Program-made: the position numbers and the translations under genes
In this document: positions 54,353 to 62,624 of the stretch, in pieces
Numbering within the stretch: the stretch's first letter is position 1
Layout of the letters: the number at the start of each line of letters is the position of its first letter
The notes under the pieces: model-generated
What the model was told of the DNA's origin: nothing
Seen by the model: the letters and a program-made list of their open reading frames with translations, nothing else
Databases searched by the model: none
Assembly (NCBI GenBank): GCA_015056945.1
Contig: SVFH01000015.1
Location: 1-64,000 of the forward strand
Direction: 5' to 3'
Origin: Lachnospiraceae bacterium
GTDB lineage: Bacteria > Bacillota > Clostridia > Lachnospirales > Lachnospiraceae
DNA: 64,000 nucleotides

Positions 54353-56314
54353 TTATTTCTGTTCTTCTACTTCAATTTGACGAATTTCTTTGGTGCGGAT
54401 TTCTTTGGTGATTTCATCAATGAATACCTGAAGCTCCTTCTGTCCTTCATCACCTGCATAACGGCTGCGTACGGATACCTTGCCTTCTTCCTGTTCATTC
54501 TGTCCTACTACAAGCATATAAGGAACTTTGGCAAGTCTGGTCTCACGAATCTTGTAACCAATCTTCTCGGAGCGGTTATCCATTGTTGCAAGAATTCCGT
54601 TCTTCTTCAATTCTTTCAAAACATCATTTGCATAATCAGCATATTTCTCAGAAATCGGGAGGACACGTACCTGCTCAGGACACAACCATGTCGGGAACTT
54701 ACCTGCATACTTCTCTGTTAACCATGCAAGTGTTCTTTCATAACATCCCATAGATGTTCTGTGAATGATATAAGGACGAATCTTATCTCCGTTCTGATCA
54801 ATATAATACATATCGAACTGCTCGGAAAGAAGTGCATCCCACTGTACGGTAATCATGGTATCTTCCTTACCGTATACGTTCTTAGTGTTAATATCAACCT
54901 TCGGTCCGTAGAATGCAGCTTCGCCGACATCTTCGGTAAAGGGAATCTCTAACTCATTTAAAATATCACGGATATGCTGCTCTGTTTCTTCCCAAACCTC
55001 CGGTGCGCCGATATATTTCTCGCTGTTATCAGGATCCCATTTGGAAAGGTGATAGGTAACATCCTCTTCTACACCAAGAGTTGTAAGGCAGTGCTTTGCA
55101 AGCGCAAGGCAGTTCTTAAACTCTTCTACCATCTGGTCCGGTCTTACAATCAGGTGACCTTCTGAAATGGTAAACTGACGCACACGGGTAAGACCGTGCA
55201 TTTCACCGGAATCTTCGTTTCTGAACAGTGTAGACGTCTCACCATAACGAATCGGCAGATCACGATAGGATTTCTGGCTTGCTTTGTAAACAAAATACTG
55301 GAACGGGCAGGTCATGGGACGAAGTGCGAATACTTCTTTATCCTTCTCCTCATCTCCCATTACAAACATACCTTCTTTGTAATGATCCCAGTGTCCTGAA
55401 ATCTTATACAAATCACTCTTTGCCATAAGCGGAGTTTTGGTACGTACATAACCCCACTCATTATCCTCCAAATCTTCAATCCAACGCTGCATGGTCTGGA
55501 TCATCTTCGCGCCCTTTGGCATCAGAAGAGGAAGTCCCTGACCGATAACATCAACCGTTGTGAAAAGTTCCATCTCACGACCTATTTTATTATGGTCTCT
55601 GTTCTTAATATCTTCCAAATATGCAAGGTACTCTTCTAATTCTTCCTTCTTTGCAAAAGCAGTTGCATAAATTCTCTGCAACATCGCATTGTCGGATTTA
55701 CCTCTCCAGTAAGCACCGGAGGATGAAATCAGCTTATATGCCTTGATATTCTTTGTGCTCATAAGATGAGGGCCTGCACATAAATCAACAAACTCACCCT
55801 GGCTGTAGAAAGAAATCTCTGCATCTTCGGGTAAATCTCTGATTAATTCCACTTTGTAAGGCTCATTTCTTTCTTCCATGAACTTAATTGCCTCATCGCG
55901 GCCCAAAGTAAAACGCTCAAGTGCCTTGCCTTCTTTAATAATCTTCTTCATTTCTGCTTCGATTTTATCCAAGTCATCTCTGGAAAAAGCAGCGTGGTCA
56001 AAATCATAATAAAAACCATTATCAATGGAAGGTCCGATGGTAAGCTTTGCTTCCGGGAACAATCTTTTAACTGCTTCTGCCATAACATGTGCAGCCGTAT
56101 GGCGATACACAGCAAGACCTTTCGGGTCTGCAGCAGTTAAAATATTAAGTTCACAATCCGCATCAATCACGGTTCTTAAATCCTTCACTTCGCCGTTTAC
56201 TTCAGCGGCACAGGCAACACGTGCGAGTCCTTCACTGATATCTTTGGCGATATCAATAATCGCCATTTGTCCCGCATATTCTTTGGAACTTCCGTCTTTC
56301 AATGTAATAATCAT
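54353..56314 (-). CDS. thrS: Threonyl-tRNA synthetase
   Basis: 653 residues. An N-terminal TGS domain (MIITLKDGSSKEYAG), the editing domain with HTAAHVMAEAVKRLFP and a C-terminal YKLISSSGAYWRGK region, the class II catalytic core with RPMTCPFQYFVYK and HGLTRVRQFTISEGH, and an anticodon-binding domain are present. It charges tRNA-Thr. I checked upstream to 56406 for a T-box and saw none. GAGAGGATA precedes the ATG. Confidence 0.98.
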   Translation of the reverse strand: MIITLKDGSSKEYAGQMAIIDIAKDISEGLARVACAAEVNGEVKDLRTVIDADCELNILTAADPKGLAVYRHTAAHVMAEAVKRLFPEAKLTIGPSIDNGFYYDFDHAAFSRDDLDKIEAEMKKIIKEGKALERFTLGRDEAIKFMEERNEPYKVELIRDLPEDAEISFYSQGEFVDLCAGPHLMSTKNIKAYKLISSSGAYWRGKSDNAMLQRIYATAFAKKEELEEYLAYLEDIKNRDHNKIGREMELFTTVDVIGQGLPLLMPKGAKMIQTMQRWIEDLEDNEWGYVRTKTPLMAKSDLYKISGHWDHYKEGMFVMGDEEKDKEVFALRPMTCPFQYFVYKASQKSYRDLPIRYGETSTLFRNEDSGEMHGLTRVRQFTISEGHLIVRPDQMVEEFKNCLALAKHCLTTLGVEEDVTYHLSKWDPDNSEKYIGAPEVWEETEQHIRDILNELEIPFTEDVGEAAFYGPKVDINTKNVYGKEDTMITVQWDALLSEQFDMYYIDQNGDKIRPYIIHRTSMGCYERTLAWLTEKYAGKFPTWLCPEQVRVLPISEKYADYANDVLKELKKNGILATMDNRSEKIGYKIRETRLAKVPYMLVVGQNEQEEGKVSVRSRYAGDEGQKELQVFIDEITKEIRTKEIRQIEVEEQK

Positions 56315-56406
56315 AATATCTATCCTCTCATTTCTAACTTATATTTCCTCTGTTAATCCAAAAGACTTCTGTTAATCTTACGGTCTTTCCCGATTCCCAA
56401 ACGTCC

Positions 56407-56856
56407 CTATGCGTCTATAAGATACTGCTCTACCAATTCAGCTGCACATCTTACATATTTTGCACACGGTCTTGAACCATAATATTGTGTAGTACGCTCC
56501 GACGGTACGGCACTCTTCTCACGTGCGGCAATCCCCAGCAACTCGCGGCAAATCATACTACCGTTTCGTTCTGCAAAGGCATCACACATAGTGCGGACCG
56601 TCTCATAAGTTCGTCCCTGCGCCTGTTTATCAACAGGATCCGTATTGCCCTCTTTCAAGCCTTCCAAAAGTGCCATCGCACTGACTGCCCCGCACATTTC
56701 ACGCATTCTTCCGACACCTGCGCCCATAGGGCTCGCCAGCTTCAATGCATCTTCTTCGGACATTCCGAACAAATCCGCATAAGTGGCAAATACTGCTTGC
56801 GCACAATTATATCCTGTTTCAAATCTGTGGACAGCCGACTCTACTCTGCTCTCCAT
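56407..56856 (-). CDS. C_GCAxxG_C_C family redox-type protein
   Basis: 149 residues. The pattern GYNCAQAV, CGAVSAMALLEGL, ICRELLG and RPCAKYVRCAAELV is that of the C_GCAxxG_C_C family, usually thought to bind a metal or cluster or to act in redox. The function is not settled. It sits upstream of thrS and downstream of the MFS gene on the same strand, with 116 bases to the latter. Confidence 0.88.
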   Translation of the reverse strand: MESRVESAVHRFETGYNCAQAVFATYADLFGMSEEDALKLASPMGAGVGRMREMCGAVSAMALLEGLKEGNTDPVDKQAQGRTYETVRTMCDAFAERNGSMICRELLGIAAREKSAVPSERTTQYYGSRPCAKYVRCAAELVEQYLIDA

Positions 56857-56972
56857 CCAATCACCACGTTTCTTTTCTTACATTGCGTGCTTTCCGGCAA
56901 AATGCCTCCTTCAAACACAAGCATCATTTTAGCCCTTTTCACAGCATTCGTCAAGTTTGGATACAGCAAAAA

Positions 56973-58259
56973 TTAATCATCCACATCAAAGTTTTCCAGC
57001 ATGGATTTCTTCGCTATCGGCTTGGAATCTCCGTGTTTGACACGAAGCATGGTGAAAAATGCAAGCGCTGAGAAAATACAAGAGTACGGGAACAAGGTTA
57101 CATAGCTAACATTCTGCAACAACACACCCGAGAGAATCGGTGTCAGAATCTGCGCCGCCATGGAAAAGACATAATAATACCCTGTATATTTGCCAACATC
57201 GCCGTCATTTGCAATTTCAACAACCATCGGGAATGAATTGACGTTAATTGCGGCCCATGAAACACCCACAAGAACAAATCCGGCATTAATCATAAAATGA
57301 TATGTACCGAAAAATCCCACATAAGCAAATCCCGCAAACAATCCGACTACACCCAGCAGAATACTCTTTTTACGTCCGATTGCACTTGCAAGAAAACCTA
57401 ACGGAACATAGCTGATTACCGCTGCTACGGTTGCAACCATCAGACAATCCGCGTAACCGCCGCTTTCAAGTTTCCAGACTTCAGTCGCATAACGGGAAAA
57501 TGCACTGGTCACGGCATTATACGCCATATACCAGAAAGCCACTGACAACAACAGGAATATCAGACTGACCTTTTTTGGGCGGGAAAGCTTACCCTTGGAA
57601 CCGCTCTTTTCCGGTTCTGCTTCTCCCTCCGGTTCCTTCGTTTCCTGTTTTCTTGCTTCTTGTGCCCATTTATTTTCATTTACCGTCAAAGTCAGAACCG
57701 CAATGCTTACCAGTATAAAAATAATAACCGACCAGAATAACAATGTATAATCCGGTGTCAAACCGTCTCCTACCAGAACTCTTGTCATGATTAAGGCATA
57801 AATCGCACCAACCGTTCCCATTAGGTTAATAATGGCATTCCCCTTACTTCGCAAAGGTCGCGGTGTCACATCCGGCATCAGCGCAACTGTTGGCGAACGA
57901 AAAAAAGCCATAAACAAAAGCACCAGCCCGGTGGAAATCAGAAACATCGGCAAACTTCTTGCATTGTCTCCGATAGGCATGAAAGCAATTGCAACAACCG
58001 TCAGAAGACTTCCTATTACAATATAAGGCTTTCTTTTGCCCCATTTGGTATTTGTTTTATCCGATAAAGTACCAAACAACGGAAGCAGAAACAATGCCAA
58101 CACATTATCTGCCGCCATCACGACTCCTGTCATAACCTCATTCATCTGAAAACTGTTCTTCAAAATCAATGGAACTATATTATCGTAAGTCTGCCAAAAC
58201 GAAAAGATAGCCATAAAAGCCAATCCTGCCAATATAGTTCTGCGATAATTCAACTTCAT
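56973..58259 (-). CDS. MFS transporter (GPH/SLC45-like)
   Basis: 428 residues with twelve helices and a large polar central loop (about 195-225). LFGTLSDKTNTKWGKRKPYIVIGS is the loop 2-3 motif of the glycoside-cation symporter and sucrose carrier group. The likely substrate is a sugar or glycoside; the direction is not sure. It is upstream of the C_GCAxxG gene and divergent from plsY. Confidence 0.88.
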   Translation of the reverse strand: MKLNYRRTILAGLAFMAIFSFWQTYDNIVPLILKNSFQMNEVMTGVVMAADNVLALFLLPLFGTLSDKTNTKWGKRKPYIVIGSLLTVVAIAFMPIGDNARSLPMFLISTGLVLLFMAFFRSPTVALMPDVTPRPLRSKGNAIINLMGTVGAIYALIMTRVLVGDGLTPDYTLLFWSVIIFILVSIAVLTLTVNENKWAQEARKQETKEPEGEAEPEKSGSKGKLSRPKKVSLIFLLLSVAFWYMAYNAVTSAFSRYATEVWKLESGGYADCLMVATVAAVISYVPLGFLASAIGRKKSILLGVVGLFAGFAYVGFFGTYHFMINAGFVLVGVSWAAINVNSFPMVVEIANDGDVGKYTGYYYVFSMAAQILTPILSGVLLQNVSYVTLFPYSCIFSALAFFTMLRVKHGDSKPIAKKSMLENFDVDD

Positions 58260-58316
58260 TCCGCATTCCCTCTCTTTTTACATTTTATTTCATTTTTTTA
58301 TAGAAAAGATTTGCCT

Positions 58317-58344
58317 TTTACTTAAAAAAATAGTACCATAAAAT
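58317..58344 (+). promoter_or_regulatory. Possible promoter of plsY
   Basis: TTTACT, 16-base spacer, TAAAAT, about 58 bases before the chosen start. Weak -35. Confidence 0.35.
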
Positions 58345-58402
58345 AAAACAAATGAAAACCTGTTTTATCTTACACACAAAGACAATCGCATATGGAGGAT
58401 GT

Positions 58403-59032
58403 ATGAAACTTTATCTTATTTACATACTTGCTTCCCTCATCGCATATTTCGTGGGAAGTATCAGCACTTCGCTTATCATTTCCAAACTCAAAAAGAAAGA
58501 TTTACGTGCAGGCGGCTCCAAAAATCTCGGTGCCTCCAACACCACACTTCTGATGGGTTGGAAATACGGCGTTATCGTAGGTGTCTGTGACATCCTGAAA
58601 GGAACACTGGTAGTGGTTCTTGCCAGGTTGATTTTTCCGGATTACGCATATCTTCCCTACGCAGTCGGCACCGCTGCCGTTTTAGGTCACATTTATCCCT
58701 GCTACCTTAAATTCAAAGGCGGCAAAGGTTTTGCCACTTATGTCGGCATTATTTTAGGCCTCGACTGGCGTTTCTTTCTCATCATCGGTGTCAGCATCAT
58801 TCTGATTACACTGATTACTGACTACATTGCATTAGGAACTTTCACAACAATGGTAACCTTCCCTCTTTGGTTATACTTTATGTCAGACGTTCCGTGGGCC
58901 TTCTTAATTCCCACCCTTGCATCCGTCATCATCATTGTAAAACATTTCGAAAATATCAAACGCATTCTGAAGAAGGAAGAGCTCGGTCTTCGTGCTTCCT
59001 TCAAAAAGAAAAAAGCAGATGCAGAAAAATAA
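58403..59032 (+). CDS. plsY: Glycerol-3-phosphate acyltransferase PlsY
   Basis: 209 residues from the ATG at 58403, behind GGAGG; a longer frame has no ribosome site. Five to six helices; conserved loops are GSISTSLIISK, the motif RAGGSKNLGASNT, FKGGKGFATYVG and VVKHFENIKRI. PlsY moves the acyl group from acyl-phosphate to glycerol-3-phosphate, making lysophosphatidate. A basic C-tail (RASFKKKKADAEK) is extra. Single gene. Confidence 0.96.
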   Translation: MKLYLIYILASLIAYFVGSISTSLIISKLKKKDLRAGGSKNLGASNTTLLMGWKYGVIVGVCDILKGTLVVVLARLIFPDYAYLPYAVGTAAVLGHIYPCYLKFKGGKGFATYVGIILGLDWRFFLIIGVSIILITLITDYIALGTFTTMVTFPLWLYFMSDVPWAFLIPTLASVIIIVKHFENIKRILKKEELGLRASFKKKKADAEK

Positions 59033-59035
59033 AAC

Positions 59036-59071
59036 TGAGGCAGAGAAATCACAATCTCTGCCTCATTATTA
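59036..59071. terminator. Bidirectional terminator between plsY and degV
   Basis: TGAGGCAGAGA pairs with TCTCTGCCTCA, 11 bp, T-rich on the right (TTATTATT). Confidence 0.8.
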
Positions 59072-59947
59072 TTCCAGACAACCTTTCACTGTTTTACCCA
59101 TGTGACAAAACGCAATTGCCCCCGGACCGGTGTGCGCTCCGATTACGGGACCGATATCGCTTATAATCACTTCCGTTCCCGGATAATCTTTCTTTGTCAA
59201 ATCTGCAAGGTACTGCGCATCTTCCAAACAGTCACTGTGTGAAATGAAAACATAAGGCAACACTTCAAGACGCTGTGTCTTTTGCATACGATCATAAAGT
59301 TCATTCAAAGAACTCTTACGTCCGCGTACCTTCCCGATATTAGAAAGCTTTCCTGCCTCATCCACAATAATAATCGGTTTAAATTTCAAAACCGTACCTG
59401 CAACGGCTGTCGCAGCACTGATTCTTCCGCCACGTTTCAGGAAGAATAAATCATCCACCGTAACCTGGTGATGAATGAACTGTTTCACACGCTCTATTTC
59501 TTCCAATATTTCTTCCATACTCTTGCCTTGTTCACGCAAGTTTGCTGCATGATAAACCAAAAGTCCCTGTCCAACTGATGCACACAATGTATCCGTGTAG
59601 AGAATCTTTCTGTCGGGATATTCACTACGCAGCATTTCGCATACCATGGCTCCGTTTGAATAGGTTACCGAAAGACCTGAAGTAAACCCCAGATATAGAA
59701 TATCCTTTCCTTCTTCAAGTGTTTTTCTCATATGTTCTTCAAAAAAGCCCGGTGTCACTGCAGAAGTCTTTGCATTAGCCCCTGCTCTTAAACGATCATA
59801 AAAAGCTTTACTTTCAATTTCACAATTCAAAACCGGAGGTTCTTCATTAATAATGACTTCCAACTGCATAACCTTCAAATCATACTTTGCAATAATCTCT
59901 GCAGGAAGGTCGCAGGAAGAATCCGTAAAGATCTCATAATTTGCCAT
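59069..59947 (-). CDS. DegV family lipid-binding protein
   Basis: 292 residues from the ATG at 59947 (GGAG ten bases upstream). MANYEIFTDSSCDLPAEIIAKYD, TSAVTPGFFEEHM, YLGFTSGLSVTYSNG, TDTLCASVGQGLLVYHAA, LKRGGRISAATAVAGTVLKFKPII and GPVIGAHTGPGAIA are the DegV motifs. DegV/FakB proteins hold a fatty acid for phosphorylation by FakA; no fakA is in the window. Confidence 0.95.
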   Translation of the reverse strand: MANYEIFTDSSCDLPAEIIAKYDLKVMQLEVIINEEPPVLNCEIESKAFYDRLRAGANAKTSAVTPGFFEEHMRKTLEEGKDILYLGFTSGLSVTYSNGAMVCEMLRSEYPDRKILYTDTLCASVGQGLLVYHAANLREQGKSMEEILEEIERVKQFIHHQVTVDDLFFLKRGGRISAATAVAGTVLKFKPIIIVDEAGKLSNIGKVRGRKSSLNELYDRMQKTQRLEVLPYVFISHSDCLEDAQYLADLTKKDYPGTEVIISDIGPVIGAHTGPGAIAFCHMGKTVKGCLE

Positions 59948-60088
59948 TCGTCCAATACTCCTGTACATATTTATGTAATACATTTATATGATACAAAGTA
60001 GACAAATGTAATTGCAAATTATCTTTTTCTATAAATTATTAAAATTTTCTAAATAATCTAATACAACTTTGCTGTCCATAAAGTCAAA

Positions 60089-60787
60089 TCATGCACGGAC
60101 AACACTGCAACAGGTTCCGATATATTGCACCTCATCCATTCTCTGTAAAATAATATCTCCGTCCATATTGTGAAGGCATTTCAGACGATAATTCTTTCCT
60201 TCCTCTATGAATTTACGGATATAGACACGGTCACCTCTAAAAAAAGCACCGCATTCTCCGTTATTCGGGAATCTGTTTTCAATCAGGATAATGTCATCTT
60301 TACAAAACTTAGGCGCAAGAGCATTACTTGTCATCTGAATTGCAATATAAGCATCTGCATAAGATGTTTCCATTTCAATCGTTTCACATGTATCGTAAAC
60401 AATACCCTTGTGAATATCCCCATGAGGCAACAAACAGGGAATCATATGACGATCCATTGCTTCACGCTCTGCCATCACTGCTCCGGCTTCATATTTGGCA
60501 ACAAGTTCAATCAGACTCTTACCATGCCTGCCACAAACACGATAGTTTCTTAATATTGTTTTCTCCTCAACAGAATGCGGACACTTTCCCATCAGACAAT
60601 TAATACTGTGTCCTGTTGCATCCGCAATTGCCATAACCGTAGAAATCTTCGGATCGGCTGTTTTCCCATAATAAATATTACGTATGGTTTCCAAAGGCAA
60701 ACCACTTTCTTCTGCGAGCTTTTCTTTCGTCCAGCCCAGTTGATTCATTACATCTTTTAATCTGTCACTCAAAACTTTACCCGGCAT
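60089..60787 (-). CDS. XRE-family regulator with LexA/S24-like C-terminal domain
   Basis: 232 residues. The N-terminal HTH_XRE is KVLSDRLKDVMNQLGWTKEK, LAEESGLPLETIRNIYYGK (about 4-65). The C-terminal portion (about 125-232) looks like an S24 peptidase fold: IQMTSNALAPKF matches the Ser region of LexA-type enzymes, and GDRVYIRKFIEEGKNYRL aligns with the Lys strand, where Arg replaces the usual Lys. So autocleavage is doubtful. AAGGTGATTT precedes the ATG. It is divergent from the Spo0A-like gene; no phage gene is near. Confidence 0.85.
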   Translation of the reverse strand: MPGKVLSDRLKDVMNQLGWTKEKLAEESGLPLETIRNIYYGKTADPKISTVMAIADATGHSINCLMGKCPHSVEEKTILRNYRVCGRHGKSLIELVAKYEAGAVMAEREAMDRHMIPCLLPHGDIHKGIVYDTCETIEMETSYADAYIAIQMTSNALAPKFCKDDIILIENRFPNNGECGAFFRGDRVYIRKFIEEGKNYRLKCLHNMDGDIILQRMDEVQYIGTCCSVVRA

Positions 60788-60799
60788 AAATCACCTTTA

Positions 60800-60813
60800 T
60801 GTCAATTTTGACA
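60800..60813. promoter_or_regulatory. Palindrome between XRE and Spo0A-like genes (possible operator)
   Basis: TGTCAA-TT-TTGACA, a perfect 14-base palindrome 12 bases before the XRE start codon and downstream of its predicted promoter. A site for autoregulation is likely. Confidence 0.5.
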
Positions 60814-60840
60814 CTCCTCTTCCTTTTTTCGACTTTTTTT

Positions 60841-60869
60841 ATGTTAAATTAGATATTTCTTTTTGTCAA
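60841..60869 (-). promoter_or_regulatory. Sigma-A promoter of XRE regulator gene
   Basis: Minus-strand perfect TTGACA, a 17-base spacer, TAACAT. A 6-of-7 match to a 0A box (TTCGACT at 60828-60834) lies near the start site. Confidence 0.65.
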
Positions 60870-60934
60870 CATTTCTAATAAAGTTATTTTCGTTGAAAAA
60901 AACAAAACAAAACAATTGTAGGAGGTTTTTCCAA

Positions 60935-61342
60935 ATGACAGCATTAAAATTAGCTTATCAACCTTACGAACCGATGCAGGCAACAGAACACAGATTCCAG
61001 ACAAATCCCATCCATGAATTACTTTTATCTATCGGAATCCCGCCTAACATTTACGGCTACGCCTACACTGCTTATGCGATCGAATTATTACTGATGGACG
61101 AAGAATATCAGCACTATATTACCAAAGGTCTGTATGTAGATATTGCAACCAAATTCAACACAACACCCTCAAGAGTTGAGCGTGCCATCCGTCACGCAAT
61201 CAACGTTGCATGGTTACACGGTAATATTAATTTGATTAATTATATTTTCAAAAATTGTGTCCGCCCCGACAAGAGCGTGCCGACCAATTCCGTCTTTTTA
61301 TCGAGGTTATTTTACTATATTAAAGATGCTTCCAGCAAATAG
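60935..61342 (+). CDS. Stand-alone Spo0A C-terminal (DNA-binding) domain protein
   Basis: 135 residues from the ATG at 60935, six to seven bases after TAGGAGG. It consists almost wholly of the Spo0A effector domain: IHELLLSIGIPPNIYGYAYTAYAIELLL and LYVDIATKFNTTPSRVERAIRHAINVAWLHGNI, where the recognition helix SRVERAIRHAI is as in Spo0A. The receiver domain with its phosphorylated Asp is missing, and the N-terminal 24 residues are unrelated. It should bind 0A-type boxes without phosphorelay control, so may act as a competitor or constitutive form. Divergent from the XRE regulator. Confidence 0.88.
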   Translation: MTALKLAYQPYEPMQATEHRFQTNPIHELLLSIGIPPNIYGYAYTAYAIELLLMDEEYQHYITKGLYVDIATKFNTTPSRVERAIRHAINVAWLHGNINLINYIFKNCVRPDKSVPTNSVFLSRLFYYIKDASSK

Positions 61343-61356
61343 TAAAAAAAATGAAG

Positions 61357-61409
61357 AAAAACTGCATTGTAACATTCAAGCCGCGTCTTGAATTACATTG
61401 CAGTTTTTT
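61357..61409 (+). terminator. Intrinsic terminator of Spo0A-like gene
   Basis: AAAACTGCA...TGCAGTTTTTT with an inner TTCAAG/CTTGAA stem; long imperfect hairpin and six Ts. Confidence 0.85.
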
Positions 61410-61439
61410 CATGTTTATCACTTTCGATTACTTCAAAAT

Positions 61440-61562
61440 AAAGAATGTGTATAGCACATTCTCCGCGCGTGAGCGGTGTTGCTTGGCAACAAAATTCCTT
61501 GCCGCGAACTGCGCATCCTTAGCGGAGCGATTTTTTTATTGCATAGGAATTTCCTATGCAAA
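61440..61562. repeat. Cluster of intergenic hairpins
   Basis: GAATGTG/CACATTC (7 bp), a longer fold bounded by TCCGC and GCGGA enclosing GTTGC/GCAAC, then TTGCATAGGAA/TTCCTATGCAA, interrupted by TTTTTTT. It fills most of the gap between the Spo0A-like and SEC-C genes. Composition is more GC-rich than neighbours. Confidence 0.6.
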
Positions 61563-61593
61563 AAACACACCGGCATACACCAGTGTGCTTTTT
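61561..61593 (-). terminator. Intrinsic terminator of SEC-C gene
   Basis: Minus-strand GCACACTGG and CCGGTGTGT (two G-U pairs) followed by TTTTTTG. Confidence 0.8.
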
Positions 61594-61602
61594 ACCATTC
61601 AC

Positions 61603-62103
61603 TTATTTTCCACAGCACTTCTTATACTTCTTACCACTTCCGCAAGGACAGGGATCGTTAGGATATACACGCTCTTCCTTCACGATTGTGGTTGAGCTCT
61701 TCTGTTCTTTGTAGAGTCTCTTTCTTGTTTCCTCATCGAAGATTGCCTCCCATTCAGGCAAACCATAAAGCCACTCTGCTTCTGCTGCAACCATGTTCTT
61801 GTATAAAAGTTCTTTATCAAATACAAGATTAACTTCTGTATCCTCTTCCATGGTTTCAATGGGGTTGGGCTCTTTCAAGCTGTCATTGATACCATCAAGA
61901 AATCCTGTCATGAACATCAAGTCCAATTTATACTTATCAGCAAGGTCTTTCACTGTACCTCTTACTTCTTCGTCAGGATTAGCAAGCAACTGCTTGTATA
62001 CTTCCTTTTCTTTCATAAAATAAGTATTCCACAGATTCTGCAAAGCATTCTTGTTAACATTCTGATTATACGCTTGTGCTTTCCACAATTCCAATAATAA
62101 CAT
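61603..62103 (-). CDS. SEC-C metal-binding domain protein
   Basis: 166 residues from the ATG at 62103, seven bases after AAGGATGG; two earlier ATGs lack ribosome sites. The last 18 residues, [18 protein letters not shown], are a SEC-C zinc motif as at the SecA C-terminus. The first 145 are helical and unclassified ([33 protein letters not shown]). A role as a stand-alone adaptor is possible but not shown. Confidence 0.87.
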   Translation of the reverse strand: MLLLELWKAQAYNQNVNKNALQNLWNTYFMKEKEVYKQLLANPDEEVRGTVKDLADKYKLDLMFMTGFLDGINDSLKEPNPIETMEEDTEVNLVFDKELLYKNMVAAEAEWLYGLPEWEAIFDEETRKRLYKEQKSSTTIVKEERVYPNDPCPCGSGKKYKKCCGK

Positions 62104-62199
62104 TTTCTTACCATCCTTTATTGTATGATTATTTATGGACATCCCATAACTTTCTTTAGTATATAACATTTTTTTCAATATGAAAAGAGTTAATTTGCA

Positions 62200-62228
62200 T
62201 TGCCCGCGTTTTTTTTCTGTGATATACT
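62200..62228 (+). promoter_or_regulatory. Extended -10 promoter of small membrane protein gene
   Basis: TTGCCC, 17-base spacer, TATACT with TG one base upstream. A 6-bp inverted repeat TGTCGT-AAGAA-ACGACA follows at 62228-62244, over the likely start. Confidence 0.65.
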
Positions 62229-62268
62229 GTCGTAAGAAACGACAAACATATAGAAAGGAATGTATTTC

Positions 62269-62556
62269 ATGCCTCAGAAATTAAAAAGAATCTTTGCTCT
62301 CGCAACTGTAATCCTGATTGTACTTTTCATTATTGCTACTTTTGTTGTTGCACTTTTGGATTTTCCGAATAAAATGGTAGTTTTTACAGGGCTCGCAGCC
62401 GGAATGGTTTTTTTACCGATTATGGGCTGGCTCGCCCTTTGGATGATTGGCCTCTTAACAAAGAAAAAAAATATTGCATCCTTCCGCAGTGAAGAGATGG
62501 AAGAAACCATGAAACAGGCTGAACAAATCAGAAACATGCAAAATGACCATGATTAA
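62269..62556 (+). CDS. Small two-helix membrane protein
   Basis: 95 residues from the ATG at 62269 (AAAGGA nine bases before; an ATG three codons earlier abuts the site). Two hydrophobic helices, [20 protein letters not shown] and [20 protein letters not shown], then a charged cytoplasmic tail. Unknown family. It ends 22 bases before a terminator. Confidence 0.7.
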   Translation: MPQKLKRIFALATVILIVLFIIATFVVALLDFPNKMVVFTGLAAGMVFLPIMGWLALWMIGLLTKKKNIASFRSEEMEETMKQAEQIRNMQNDHD

Positions 62557-62577
62557 ACCAAGTGTCATTTTATCATA

Positions 62578-62624
62578 AAATGAGGACAACAACCGGCATT
62601 CCCGGCTATTGTCCTCATTTTTTA
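62578..62624. terminator. Bidirectional terminator
   Basis: AAATGAGGACAA pairs with TTGTCCTCATTT around an inner CCGG stem, with T-runs on both strands; it lies between the converging genes. Confidence 0.85.

Noticed and set aside
56315-56406. T-box leader for thrS
   Set aside because: I looked for the TGGNACC core and a terminator upstream of the start and found none.
60089-60787. XRE-S24 protein as part of a prophage
   Set aside because: No integrase, structural or lysis genes surround it; neighbours are chromosomal housekeeping genes.
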